From Podospora bellae-mahoneyi (lineage: Eukaryota; Ascomycota; Sordariomycetes; Sordariales; Podosporaceae): DNA of 64,000 nucleotides. How positions within the stretch are numbered: position 1 is the first letter of the stretch; every line of letters starts with the position of its first letter. The stretch lies in contig NC_085883.1 in assembly GCF_035222275.1 (NCBI RefSeq), positions 1,240,001 to 1,304,000 on the forward strand, in the 5' to 3' direction. Below are positions 22,223-33,174 of the stretch, one piece after another. The notes below the pieces were generated by a model, which saw nothing but the letters and a program-made list of their open reading frames with translations, made no database searches and had not been told where the DNA came from. A program made the position numbers and the translations under genes.

Positions 22223-22690
22223 TTCGAGAGAGGGGAGTCAGCACCTAGCACTAAGTTGCCCTTGTGGAGATGTGGCGTATTAGAGCAAGAAGATGTCAGA
22301 AGCAGAAACTGGGGGATAGCCAGCGACTGACAAAAGATGAAGACAGATTGGACCTATATGAAATAGTCCAGACAGTCCATGAGACTTCGACACGCTCCCA
22401 AAAGGATCAGAAATCCACGGCTGAGAACTTGGGATTGATCTTGATTGGTGGACGATGACATTGTCGTTGAAGGTGGGTTCCGCCAAGACACGTGGCTGGA
22501 CAGCTGGGACATAATTATCAAATCCCTGTTTCACAATCCGATGCCCAACAGACACAACCGTCCGGGATTCGAAGCTGCGTAGTGATCCCTATATCAGCAA
22601 AACAACGTTGAAAACGGTCCGGGATTGGAGAATTCACTGCTTTAACGACTGGATTCTTGACGTGAGCGAAATCCTTGATTAGCTGCTCAG
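22223..22690. other. divergent promoter region
   Basis: Lies between the starts of the small membrane-protein gene (-) and the 2H phosphoesterase gene (+). No coding frame is supported. Confidence 0.5.
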
Positions 22691-24364
22691 ATGGGTGAGA
22701 TGGCGAAGCCCGAGCTGGAGTCGACAGACATTCGGAATAAGTTGGAAGATCTTTCTGGTATCGAGATCAAGCCTGGAGACAACCCTTACAACGCTCTGAT
22801 CAACGCTTGTCATGGTAATGCGGTACGTTCCTGAATACTGTGATTGCACTTTTGTTGTCTTGTAGTGGAGGGGAGCAGGCGGTTGCTGAAGACAGAGGGA
22901 GGAAACTGAGGGAGCGAGAAGAGACATGGTGTTAGAAGAAGGAAGGAGAGGAAGAATTAGGAGGATTCCGAAGAAATAAGATAGGAAGATGGGAAATAGG
23001 CGAGGCAGAGGGAAGAGGGATATTGAGAGGGAACAGAACAAGACTGTCGGCAACGAGGGGAAGTTACCGGTCCATGCACTAGAGCGGGGCCGGAGGTCCG
23101 CGGATGGTTACGGAGGGCGAGCGGGAAGAAGCTTGGAAAGCATCGGCGGAAAACCCGAAGGGGCCGAGGCCCTATCCGGACTTGAGCCCTAACAGACTAT
23201 TGGGGGGAAGTGTATAAGCACCAAGTGTCGGCAGACGACGGGTTATCGGTCGGGATGTTGCCGGCAGCTTGTGGAAAAAGCGCTGGACAGAATACGGAAT
23301 AAGGCAAAGGTACTGGAAGGGATGCGAAGCAAAATCGGAATCAGTGCCGCCAGAGTAACTTTACTTATTGTTCAAGACTCGAGGCATCGAAATGTAAACA
23401 AAAGAAACCTGCTAATGAGACATGGTCCCAGGCCGAGATTCAGTCATTATATGCAACCCATCGCATTGCCCGAAACTTGCAACAGAAAGAAAAGTTTCTA
23501 TCCCACGAGTTCAAAGAACTCATCATCGATCCGTTTTTACTCCGTTTAGAGAACCCCAAGCTTGAGCCCGGATTCAAGGACCCTCGCAACTGTCTTGTTT
23601 TCTGGGCCAGGCCTCCAGATCACATCATCCGGTTGGTTATTCATCTTCAGCAAGCACTCAAACAGGCAGCACCCAGTAAGCACATTTTCCCCCTTCCGCG
23701 AGCAGAGCTGACCGACCGAACCTTCCCAGACCTTTGGCTTATGCCGACTTACCGGATGCACATGACCACGCTCGAGATTGCCCATTCACGATCACCGGCT
23801 GAAATTGAAAGTATGGTGGCCCTCATGCGGCCGAAACTCGCCAGTCTGACAAACATGCCCTTCACCAAGCGCGCTCGTCTGGTGAAGCCTTTTATATCCT
23901 ATGACCTCTCGGCATTGGCTGTCTCGTTCATGCCTGCGGCAGGCGAAGCGGTGCTCTCACCACCACCCGTGGCACCGCACCCAAAACACATCAACCATCC
24001 AGGTCTGCTGGGGAACGACACGGCGGGAAGTGACACCTACACCTACCACCATCTGCGTCGCGATGTCTTTGACGAAGCAAAGTCGACTGGCGTAGAGATC
24101 GGGTCACGTTATGTTGTTCCCAGTGCCCACATCACGCTGGGTCGATATCTCACACAGACGGACCACGAGACGCCGGAACAGCGACAGAAATGGGTCCAAG
24201 CTATTGATGATTTGAACAAGTGGCTGGAAGGTGAGGTCTGGGATGTGGAAGATGGAGAATATGTTGGCGAGTGGATCGTGGGCCAGGAGAGGGGGTTGGA
24301 TGCTCGGAATGGGGCCCTTTGGTATGGTGGTGGCCGTACCATCATGGTTGGAGAAGGCTTCTAA
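22691..24364 (+). CDS. 2H phosphoesterase (RNA ligase / cyclic phosphodiesterase-like)
   Basis: Exon 1 is 22691-22822 (MGEMAKPELESTDIRNKLED.., ending NACHGNA). Exon 2 is 23420-24364, beginning TWSQAEIQSLYATHRIARN. They join in phase 0 and give 358 aa. Two HxT-type motifs identify the 2H superfamily: HMTTLE (about residue 160) and HITLGRY (about residue 283), placed in the symmetric halves of the fold. Other features of the fungal family are LVFWARPPDHI, YTYHHLRRDVFD, VGSRYVVPSAH-like EIGSRYVVPSAH, and a C-terminal GEWIVGQERGLD. The family cleaves or seals 2',3'-cyclic phosphate or 2'-5' linked nucleotides; the true substrate here is unknown. The intron is 597 nt, about ten times the usual length in this window. 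The exon 1 start is the ATG that keeps the frame with the acidic N-terminal domain. Confidence 0.85.
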
Positions 24365-25357
24365 GATGTGCTGCGTAGCATGATGTAGCATATATGAAGA
24401 TTGGTGTTTTGGCTGTCGTTTTCCGCCGTTGTTGGTTGCGGGTGGCCGGTCACGGAAACGGACACAGAGGTGTTGCGGGGCTACTTTGGGCTGCTGAGCA
24501 CCGCTGACCACTCAAAAGTTGACGTTCGCATGTCAGGGCCCCGCTGTCCCCGGCTGTCGTGTCCATAGGTAGTGGAGCAAGGGTCTGGCACGCTTGTCTT
24601 TCCGGACTGGACGGTCCTGAGCGGCCCTCTCGATCCGCATTCCCTAGCTGGCGTAGCCAGGCTAGCAAGCATCCATCCTCTCCATACAGAGTATAGTCGT
24701 TAGCAATGCTGTAGTGTTCATTGTACAAAGTATAGACCAACACCACTCCAGACCAGCATAGCAGTATTCTTCACGCAAGCATATCCCCGTCTCCCCCAGC
24801 GCTGAGCTGTCTACCGATCGCGACAGGCGATTCTCCAAACAGCCCACCTTCGCCGATCCCCACGATCTTCGAACCCGTCCGCCACGACCCGTCCGCCCGT
24901 CCGCCATCCTCTCCGGCCGCAGTCGCCGTTTTGTACAATCTCCAGCAGGGCTTGGTGACCGTCGCGTCTGCGGCTTCAATTAAGCCCATTGCGGTCGGCG
25001 TGTTCCTTGAAGATATCGTGAGCTCGATTGACGTGCCAGCTTTGCTGTGATCGTGTGGTTTCTCCTTGCTATGGTGCTTTGGTGATGTTATGGTCGGTGT
25101 GCTTGAAAACTGGAAACAACGATAGGAGTACTGATTCGTCGGAGCAGACAAAGCAAGCTCCACCTCTCGGGTCGGGTCCTAGAAACAAAAAGACACAATA
25201 GTGGCGGCAGAGAGAGCAAGCACGCGATACGGACAAGAGAAGAGAAAAGAGAAAAGAGAAAGAGAAAGAGAAAGGGCATGCTCTGAGTGAGCGTATGCGA
25301 ATGCGCTGAGGCCGTATACCCCCGGAGCGAAGACTGACCAGCCCGCTGCCGGCCGTC
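24365..25357. other. promoter and 5' region of the RasGAP gene
   Basis: No gene recognised. A purine-only tract of GAGAAA-type repeats lies at 25233-25275, about 85 bp before the RasGAP ATG, and is probably in the 5' UTR or core promoter. Minus-strand frames across this stretch look like chance. Confidence 0.55.
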
Positions 25358-28300
25358 ATGGACACCAGATCGTTTGGTAGCAGCGGCAGCAGTAACAGCA
25401 GCAGCAGCAGCGTCAGCGGGAATGGTGGCGCCCCTGCGCTCCCTGAGCGTCCAGCACAAAGCTCAGTGCTTGCTCCAGTGTCCGAGGTACCGTCGTTGCG
25501 AGGCATGGAGAGGCTGTCCACCAGTAACCTTCGCAGCACCTTTCGTCCCAGCCTGGTCGTGCAGCACCGTGGTGACACAGCCGTCACACCTGAGCCGGCC
25601 GACGTCGCACTCGACAGCCGCGACAGAACTGGCCAGGCGTCCCGCGCTTTCGGTTCCGTGTCACCTCAGACCTCTCCCAGAACGATACCCGGTGTCCCGG
25701 CCAGCCTGCCTGTGAGGCGCCAGGGTGTGGTCTTTAACGATTCCTTTGCCGGGTCCTATGAGGCCAATTCGTCCAGTCCTCCGCTTCGACCGCCGCCCTC
25801 GTTTCGTCCCAGGACGCACACGATGGACGGTGCTTTCCGCCAACAGCTTGCCCCGACCGTCGAGGCACGACACCGCGTCGGCTCCTTTTCCTCGTCTCTC
25901 CCCGTGGCTGATGAGCTCAGGCTGCCGCCTCTCCAGCCACCCCTTGACTCATACCGACTCCCAGATCTCCAGCAGACATCACTCAGCACGTCTGCTCAAA
26001 AGGACAAGAAGTCGGCAGGCACCCGCAGTCGTTTGACAAAACGGCCCTCGTCTCGGCCCAGCTCGCCCCTGCTTTCCCTCCCGCCATCAGTTGACTCGTT
26101 GCTGCTGCCCATACCCACAACTGATGCGAACAAGGTGCTGCTGCTGATGAAGAATCTGTGCGGCAGGATGCGAGGCGATATAGAGTACCAGAAAGAAAGC
26201 GGCGGGCCCTGGCACAGCGGTGTATGCTATATAGAAGAGGATAAAGGAAGCCTAATGTTTGACCCAGGGGACCGGGGCCCTTTTCACACCACACTGGTCC
26301 CTGACCTGCGTGGGTGCAGGGTGGTGCCAATGGAACAAATGGATGGAGAATACCAATGCCTGGAACTCATCGCTCCCCAGCTGACATCAACCCTTCTCTT
26401 GCGGCCGCTGGTGGCCGAAGAGCTCGATCTCTGGCTGGCGGCGCTTCTTTGCTGGCAACAACTGCGACCGCCCGCTTCAAAACAGACACCACCTCGCGCG
26501 ACCACCACAGCAGCTCCAGCACGACCCGAGGTCAAGCGCCGTGTGTCTTCTTCGGGCCTGCGCGACACCCCCGTAATCAAAGTTGGCAAGGTCATGCTGT
26601 GGGACAAGGGCATCGCCACCTCCCCTCGCGCCATCGTCAAACGACCCTCGACCCGTGATCTCAAGTCAGCGCAAACTGCATGGAGAAAGGTGTCTTGTAT
26701 TCTTCATGACAATGGTGAGCTCAAGCTCATGACGGAAAATGATGTAACGGTGCTCTCGGTCATTGAGCTGCCTCAGCTAGCCAGGTCAGCCATTCAGCAG
26801 CTGGACAGATCTGTGTTGGACGAGGACTACTGCCTGGGCATTTTCCCCATATACTCGTCGACCTCCACCCAGCTTTCGATTTTCAGACCAATATATGTGT
26901 CATTAGAGTCGCGGGTGCTGTTTGAGGTCTGGTTTGTGCTTTTGCGCGCATTCACTGTTCCTGACGTCTACACTCTGGATCCCGCCAGTGGAGGACAGGT
27001 GTGCGAGGTGACAGATCTCCAAGCTGAGCCTCCTGGTGAGACCTTTAGGCTGGAGAAGACAATATCTGTGAGGGTTACTGAGGCCAAACTACGCGGGCGC
27101 ACCCTTATTGCAGACGGACAAGCTTCGGATCGCCATAACAAGAGCGCCGATCACGAAGGAATCACTGGCAATTATCTGGCCGAAGTCATCCTCGATGGAG
27201 AGGTCAGAGCTCGCACGACAACCAAGATGAACACCAAAAAGCCGTTCTGGCGGGAAGACTGCGAGTTTGTGGACCTCCCTGCGTCGCTGCCTTATCTGTC
27301 GGTCCTGCTGAAACGGATTGATGGAAACATGGAGAGCTTCACGCATCAACTGCAAGCTACTTTGGGCTTGGCCAGGACAGGCAACCTGGCTGAAGTTCTC
27401 TGCGGTGCTGTTGATATACCACTGCATCAGCTCGACCGAGGAAAGGATCACGAGCAGTGGTTTCCGATCTGCGATGAGAGACACCAGTCTGTCGGCTCCA
27501 TGCTGGTACGACTACATCACGAAGAGCTTGTGGTGCTCCTATCTAAACATTATCAGCCGCTTTCAGACCTCCTGCATCGCTTTAGCTCTGGACTAACGGC
27601 GCAAATTACCGAGGCCCTCCCCGGAAACCTGCGGCGCGTCGCCGAGACGTTTCTCAACATATTCCAGGTTTCAGGCACCTCGAACGAGTGGCTGATGAAC
27701 ATGGTTGAGGAAGAGATTGACGGCATTGGAAGCCAGGCCACGCTGAAAAAGCCCAGGTTCAGCAGTCGGCTCAAGTCCAATGATTCCCTAGAATCCACGA
27801 GCGATAGGGAGCAAATTGTTCGCGATATGGGCAAGTCGCTTCAGGGTGAGGCCAATTTGCTGTTCAGGGGCAACTCCCTCTTGACGCAAGCACTCGAGTT
27901 TCACATGCGCCGCCTTGGAAAGGAATATTTACACGAAACACTGGCCGAGAAGATATTTGAAATCAACGAGCTCAACCCCAACTGCGAGGTCGATCCCAGC
28001 AAGTTGCAGCAGGGCGAGGATGCGCAGCATCATTGGAATCACCTCATCCAGCTGACAAACGAGGTTTGGGGCTGCATTGCTGCATCAGCGTCACGGCTAC
28101 CACCCGAGCTCCGGCATATTCTCAAATACATTCGTGCTGTAGCCGAGGATCGATACGGAGATTTCCTCCGCACCGTAACCTACACCTCGGTGTCTGGCTT
28201 CCTCTTCCTTCGCTTCCTCTGCCCAGCTATTCTCAACCCGAAACTATTTGGTCTCCTGCGCGACCACCCTCAACCCCGAGCCCAGCGCACACTAACCCTC

Positions 28301-29287
28301 ATAGCCAAGGGCCTCCAAGCCCTCGCAAACCTCTCCACCATCGGCAAGAAGGAAACCTGGATGGAACCCATGAACCGCTTCCTGACCGCACAGCGCCAGG
28401 CCTTCAAAGACTTTCTCGATGCCGTCTGCGCTATCCCCGCCGAACGCACCAAAATGACCCTTCAGGCCTCCTACTCAACCCCAGTCGCCATCATGGGCCG
28501 GCTATCACCACTCGCTCGCGAAGGCTTCCCCTCGCTACCCTACCTCCTTGATCCCGGCCGCAACTTCGCCGCCCTCGTCAAGCTCTGGATGGACGCCCAC
28601 CCCATCACCGCCAGCGCTTCCAAGGTGTACACAGGGGACCTTTTGAAATTCCACACCATGTGTGTAGACCTCCACCGCCGAGCAACAGCCTGCTACTCCC
28701 AGATCGAAACCCTCCGCAGCGCCGTCGACGCAGTCAGCCAGCTCCCCGACAATGACCGCATCAGTCTCACCGATGCCCTTGATCGGATCAGCCTGGGCGA
28801 CACACTGCACATCTCACCATACAGCAACAGCAGCCACATCGCCTTCTGGTTTGACGCCGAGGGCCGCCCGCCAGGCTCGGCGGGGAGTGATGTCGTGCTC
28901 GACCATACATCCCTTGCGCTTTCCCCGAGTAGTCACAGCAAATTTGACTCGAGGTTTGGTGGAGGGAACAATGGGGGTGGCAACAACAGACAGGTCTCGA
29001 GAAGCAGTGAGATGTCTGGTGCCTATGGTGGCGGCAACCCTGGCGGTGGTGGTGCTGCTGGCACGGTGCGCAACCTGCCTCGGAAGCTCCTCAATGGCTT
29101 TATTCGTAAGACGAGGACGGTTTCACCTGATATGCCTGAGGGCGCGACGAGCTCCTCGTCTACCCCCAGCAGTGGCACGCCGTGGGATCGGGAGCAGCAG
29201 GTGAAAGAAAGGGGAAGAGACAAGGAATATGAGCGGGAACATAAGCGGAGGGAGAAGGATAGGGACCGGGGTAGAGATAGGGATTAG
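25358..29287 (+). CDS. BUD2: BUD2-like Ras GTPase-activating protein
   Basis: Single-exon frame of 1,309 aa. Residues 1-230 are Ser/Pro-rich and likely disordered, with a poly-Ser run at the start. Residues about 250-400 and 400-545 look like PH-type modules (WHSGVCYIEEDKGSLMF; AWRKVSCILHDNGELKL). A C2-like domain follows at about 560-710 (KTISVRVTEAKLRG, NYLAEVILDGEVRARTT, KPFWREDCEF). The RasGAP domain spans about 730-1080. It has the arginine-finger motif LFRGNS (Arg837), LGKEYLHETL, and the signature FLFLRFLCPAILNPKLFGL. The last 130 residues are Gly- and Arg/Asp/Glu-rich. PH/C2 plus RasGAP is the Bud2/Cla2 layout. Bud2 stimulates GTP hydrolysis on Rsr1/Bud1, a Ras-like GTPase that positions polarity sites. 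A wider Ras-directed GAP role cannot be excluded. Confidence 0.85.
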   Translation: MDTRSFGSSGSSNSSSSSVSGNGGAPALPERPAQSSVLAPVSEVPSLRGMERLSTSNLRSTFRPSLVVQHRGDTAVTPEPADVALDSRDRTGQASRAFGSVSPQTSPRTIPGVPASLPVRRQGVVFNDSFAGSYEANSSSPPLRPPPSFRPRTHTMDGAFRQQLAPTVEARHRVGSFSSSLPVADELRLPPLQPPLDSYRLPDLQQTSLSTSAQKDKKSAGTRSRLTKRPSSRPSSPLLSLPPSVDSLLLPIPTTDANKVLLLMKNLCGRMRGDIEYQKESGGPWHSGVCYIEEDKGSLMFDPGDRGPFHTTLVPDLRGCRVVPMEQMDGEYQCLELIAPQLTSTLLLRPLVAEELDLWLAALLCWQQLRPPASKQTPPRATTTAAPARPEVKRRVSSSGLRDTPVIKVGKVMLWDKGIATSPRAIVKRPSTRDLKSAQTAWRKVSCILHDNGELKLMTENDVTVLSVIELPQLARSAIQQLDRSVLDEDYCLGIFPIYSSTSTQLSIFRPIYVSLESRVLFEVWFVLLRAFTVPDVYTLDPASGGQVCEVTDLQAEPPGETFRLEKTISVRVTEAKLRGRTLIADGQASDRHNKSADHEGITGNYLAEVILDGEVRARTTTKMNTKKPFWREDCEFVDLPASLPYLSVLLKRIDGNMESFTHQLQATLGLARTGNLAEVLCGAVDIPLHQLDRGKDHEQWFPICDERHQSVGSMLVRLHHEELVVLLSKHYQPLSDLLHRFSSGLTAQITEALPGNLRRVAETFLNIFQVSGTSNEWLMNMVEEEIDGIGSQATLKKPRFSSRLKSNDSLESTSDREQIVRDMGKSLQGEANLLFRGNSLLTQALEFHMRRLGKEYLHETLAEKIFEINELNPNCEVDPSKLQQGEDAQHHWNHLIQLTNEVWGCIAASASRLPPELRHILKYIRAVAEDRYGDFLRTVTYTSVSGFLFLRFLCPAILNPKLFGLLRDHPQPRAQRTLTLIAKGLQALANLSTIGKKETWMEPMNRFLTAQRQAFKDFLDAVCAIPAERTKMTLQASYSTPVAIMGRLSPLAREGFPSLPYLLDPGRNFAALVKLWMDAHPITASASKVYTGDLLKFHTMCVDLHRRATACYSQIETLRSAVDAVSQLPDNDRISLTDALDRISLGDTLHISPYSNSSHIAFWFDAEGRPPGSAGSDVVLDHTSLALSPSSHSKFDSRFGGGNNGGGNNRQVSRSSEMSGAYGGGNPGGGGAAGTVRNLPRKLLNGFIRKTRTVSPDMPEGATSSSSTPSSGTPWDREQQVKERGRDKEYEREHKRREKDRDRGRDRD

Positions 29288-29839
29288 TATATGTGTATGT
29301 ATGCGTTTTGTGTATATGCGGCGTTGGGGGGCGAGGGAGGTGGGTTTGGTTAAAACTGCCAGAACTTAATGATAGCCGTTGGAGACGCTGAAAGGATTCA
29401 TCATGGGGGGAAGATGGCGGGTCGGAGTATACAAGGATCACATACAGTCTTGTAACTGGATGAAGGTGGCATTTGCGAAATATAGTTGCACGGCACAACC
29501 TACTAGCATTGGGCGTTGCTATCTTGGTTGTCACGAACGGTTGCTGCCAGAAGACAGCAACACAACATACTATGCAGGATAACACATCAACTTCTCAATA
29601 AAATCAATCCCTAGTATTGATGAAAAGACCTAGTGTCCCTTCGCTTATCTTGGGTATGCATGAACATTACTGCGAACCAACCCCCGCCCCCTCCACTAGT
29701 TTTCTTCCATTGCGAGTTTTGACGCCATGAAACCCCATCCAGGAAGAGAGAAACAATGTGTGAAAAAGGTACCTGGCTACCCTGTGTGTGTCCGAAATCG
29801 CTTGCAAAGTCATAACTCAATCATCTTTCCATGCCCCGT
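29288..29839. other. convergent 3' region
   Basis: Lies between the stops of the RasGAP gene (+) and the cyclophilin-40 gene (-). No gene seen. Confidence 0.6.
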
Positions 29840-31041
29840 TCAGCTAAAGAACTTCTTGTACGCCGCCTTCTCCTTGGCCCGTCTCGCAGCAGCCGCCTTC
29901 TTGACCTCGGCCAGCTCCTTCGCGACAGCCGCGTTCTCCGGGTCAACCTTTTGAGCCTCTCCCAAACTCTCCAGAGCAGCATCCTCATCCTTGAGACGCA
30001 GCTGAGCACGTCCGCGGTGGTAGAGAGCCTTTGCCTTCTCCTTGCCTGAGATGCCAGCCACGGCAAGAGCACCGTTTGCAGAACGAACCGTGTCATCCCA
30101 CGTCTCCAGCTTGAAATTCATGAGCGCCGCGTTGGTGTTGAGCGAGATGCGCAAAGTGCTGAGCTTGGACTTGGTCTCATCGGATTCGTTGTCCAGATCG
30201 GGGTCCTCGTTCAGGTAGCGCAAGCCCTTTTGGTATTTGTCCAGGGCCACGCTCAAGTCGCCACCCTTGAAAGCCTTGTTGCCAAACTCCTTGCAGTCGC
30301 TGGCGATTTTGAGGATCTGAGAGGCGGAAAGAGTTTCGTTGCCACTAACTTGGTCTTCGGGGAAATCTTCGTACTCATCACCATAGGCGTCGGCGGTCTT
30401 GGTGTCGGCGGTGATGGCTTCGGAGCTGGAGAGCTCGCCGCAGTCGGCGATGACGGCATCTTTCGTGGGCTTGTCGGCTTGAGTGGTGAGGTTTTCGAGT
30501 TGACGGACGACGGATTTGCCGCTGAGGACCTCTCCAAAAACGACATGCTTTCCATCGAGATGTGGTGTCGGCACAGTAGTAATGAAGAATTGGGAACCGT
30601 TTGTACCTGTGGTCACGCCAACACTAGTCAGTCAAACTGCGCAAGCTATATGACGAGGACACCTAGCCGGTGTTACCTACCGGGACCAGCATTAGCCATG
30701 GACAGCAGGAAAGGACGGTCGTGCTTCAGCTCAAAGTTCTCATCCTCAAACTTGGCACCATAGATGGACTCGCCGCCTGTGCCATTGCCGGCCGTGAAGT
30801 CACCACCCTGGATCATGAACTGCTTGATGATGCGGTGGAATAGCGACCCCTTGTAGTGCAAAGGTTTGCCGGCCTTGCCGATACCCTTCTCGCCCGTGCA
30901 GAGAGCGCGGAAGTTCTCGGCCGTCTTGGGCACAATGTCATCGTAAAGCTCGAATGTGATGCGGCCGGCGGGCTTTCCTCCGATGGTAACGTCGAAGAAG
31001 ACGCGGCTGCGAGCCTTCTTTGTCTCCTCGGTGCTGCTCAT
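29840..31041 (-). CDS. CPR6: cyclophilin-40 peptidyl-prolyl isomerase with TPRs
   Basis: Two exons, 31041-30681 and 30606-29840, joined across a 74-nt intron (GTAGGT..CCACAG) inside [14 protein letters not shown], give 375 aa. Residues 10-175 are a cyclophilin domain with the active-site blocks [41 protein letters not shown] and [10 protein letters not shown]. After an acidic linker, residues about 220-370 form three TPR motifs ([59 protein letters not shown]) and a basic end. This is the Cyp40/Cpr6/PPID architecture: a proline isomerase that binds the C-terminus of Hsp90 through the TPRs and acts as a co-chaperone. It is convergent with the RasGAP gene. Confidence 0.96.
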
Positions 31042-31665
31042 GGTTGCTATAACAAGTGTCTTGGGTAGATGGAATGGGTTGTTTCTTGAAGGGGGAGAAA
31101 AATTGGAAGGAGAGTTCCCCTGGTGCGTTTACAAGCGCGCGCAGTCGTAAATGGTGCTCAAGGGGCCGCGTTGAAGAGAGGGCTAGTTTCGATGTTGTGG
31201 GTAGAATTGGGTGTTAAGAAATTAACAGTGCAGTGTGGATGGAAGGCTAGAGTGATCACAGACGTATTGGGGATGTCAATGGTCCTTTTCAATCGCAACT
31301 CGGCCTGTTGGATGCATTGGCAGACATCAATACAGGCATTGAGGGGAGCTTCCTGAACCTTCGAAATGGTGGGGCTGTCAACAGTCAAGCACCGACAATG
31401 AATGAGGGGTTGGGGTCGCGGTGGGGCCACTGGACTAAAAGAAGCCGCAAGCAACCTGGAATCTTACCTGTTTTGGAAAGGTGCCATCTCGCCCACATGC
31501 CTGCCGGGACACTTCTCCAGACTTCAAACCACCACCGCATGCCTGGCAGGAACAACGCTGAGTATAGCATCACACGGTATGAGCTCACCAGTTGTCTTTA
31601 TTTGGATAATCGCGTGATGATCTGAAGAGACACCCGCCGGTGTAGCAGTACGGACGGATGAGTCC
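31042..31665. other. cyclophilin-40 upstream region, no gene recognised
   Basis: Lies between the cyclophilin-40 start and the 3' end of the DTD gene, both on the minus strand. No supported coding frame. Confidence 0.5.
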
Positions 31666-32370
31666 TTATTTGGGCGGTTCTGTGGTCTTTGGCTTCTTCT
31701 GGTCTTGTTCCTTGGGAGGGCTTGCTGAGACCTCAAGAGTGACCTTGTTTGATATAAGCAAAACACCCAAAGAAAAAAGGAAAGAGGTGGCGCTTTCTGG
31801 GGCTTACCGGTCCGTCATTTACGAGGGCAACCTGCATCATGGCTTGGAAGACGCCATCCTTCACCTTGTCGGCAGCATAGCCTTCCTGAACTCGGCGGTA
31901 GAAATACTGGTAGAGGCTCTTGGCCTCGTCCCCTCCCATGGCACCGTGGAAGTCCGGTTTGCTGCCCTTCTTGGTAGAAGCTAGGAGCGTGAATTGTGAT
32001 ACTGTTATCAGGGCCATTTTTAGCATACGGATCATTGCAACACCGACAACTCACAAACAGAGTATTGCTCACCACATAGTACTTCGCCGTTGATATCTTG
32101 GACATTCCTCTTCCAACGGCCCCCTGTATCATCATCCCAAAGCCTCAACTTGAGGACCTTCGCTGCCAGGGCATCAGCTTCCTTCTCAGTGTCACCCGGC
32201 GCAACTGCAGCCAGGACCAAGATGCCTTTTCCTATCGATGAAACCAGCTCCTGGTCCACCGTGACCGAGGCTGAAAGCACTCGTTGAAGGATGGCTATTT
32301 ATATATCGCTCAGATTCGGGTCTTGAAAGCATATCCCAAGGCATTCGGAGGACTGTGACATACCCTTCAT
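31666..32370 (-). CDS. DTD1: D-aminoacyl-tRNA deacylase
   Basis: Four exons: 32370-32364 (only ATG AAG G), 32294-32073, 32001-31808 and 31743-31666, giving 166 aa. The product begins MKAILQRVLSASVTVDQELV, the usual start of the family (yeast MKIVLQKVSQASVVVD). Hallmarks are NGEVLCVSQFTLLASTKKG (SQFTL motif, one side of the active site), KPDFHGAM, KVKDGVFQAMMQV and VNDGPVTLEV (the cross-dimer Gly-Pro motif). DTD is a homodimer that removes D-amino acids, and also glycine mischarged on tRNA-Ala, from tRNAs; this is known for the family. A Lys/Pro-rich tail of about 20 residues follows the core. The seven-base first exon is needed to supply the conserved N-terminus and keeps phase exactly. Confidence 0.93.
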
Positions 32371-33174
32371 GTTGCAGACTTCGTGAAATGGTCAAGTTGT
32401 AGAGAGTTGGGCTTTGTCAGCCAGTGGCGGCCAGCTGAATGGCCTTGTTGGCTTATAAAAGTGGATCCAGGAAAGCATCCCTGTTACTCCAAGCAAGACT
32501 GAGCCAAGTCCTGTGTAACAGAACAGATAGTTGGCCATGTGCAATTGCCCCTTTTACACGGAGAAACAAGCCGAGAGAAGATTACAAATGGCAAGGAGGG
32601 TGCTGTCAATTGCTCCGTCATTAATCAAAGATAGTAGCCAAGTGAATTGCTCCATGTGTAACCCAATTGATCAGGCCCGAGAGCGAGGCTCTTTATCGGG
32701 GGCGATAGTGGATACTAGTGCGAGTCCCAATCCCAGGTCTCACACAGGGCAGCAGCGGGCGGGCGAGGTGAGGGTGTCTGAGCTGGGCTTGCCATTCTTT
32801 GATTTGGCCGACAGCCTGCCATCTCTTGCTGCATCAGCAAACAACCTGGTTTGTTTCAGCGACTTCGCATTCCCTTCCCTTTCCCCCCCTCAATACCAAC
32901 CACTACCTGTTCCCCTTCTCGCATGTCGCCCTTTTTTACGCCGACAGAGCTGCAATCATCCCCACGGTAAATAACCTACCTACCCGGCCGTGTGACGTTG
33001 TTGGACGGGGCGAAGCTAATTGCAGCTTTGGCAGTCATATTCCGACTACTTCAACCCTGGAGAGAAAGGCTGATTGCCTGCCCCCGAGTTATTTGGTCGC
33101 GCGACGGCAGCCACCAAACGAACCCCTCACCCTAAACCTTACGTTTCCTACAGCGCAGCACCAGTACCAGCGAG
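32371..33174. other. divergent promoter region (DTD1 / NOT3)
   Basis: No gene supported. The stretch just before 33175 is pyrimidine- and C-rich, as expected of a fungal promoter and 5' UTR. Confidence 0.5.

Noticed and set aside
23110-23190. 67-codon frame inside the long 2H gene intron as a nested gene
   Set aside because: Arg/Gly-rich composition with no start context or domain; only the intron length itself is noted.
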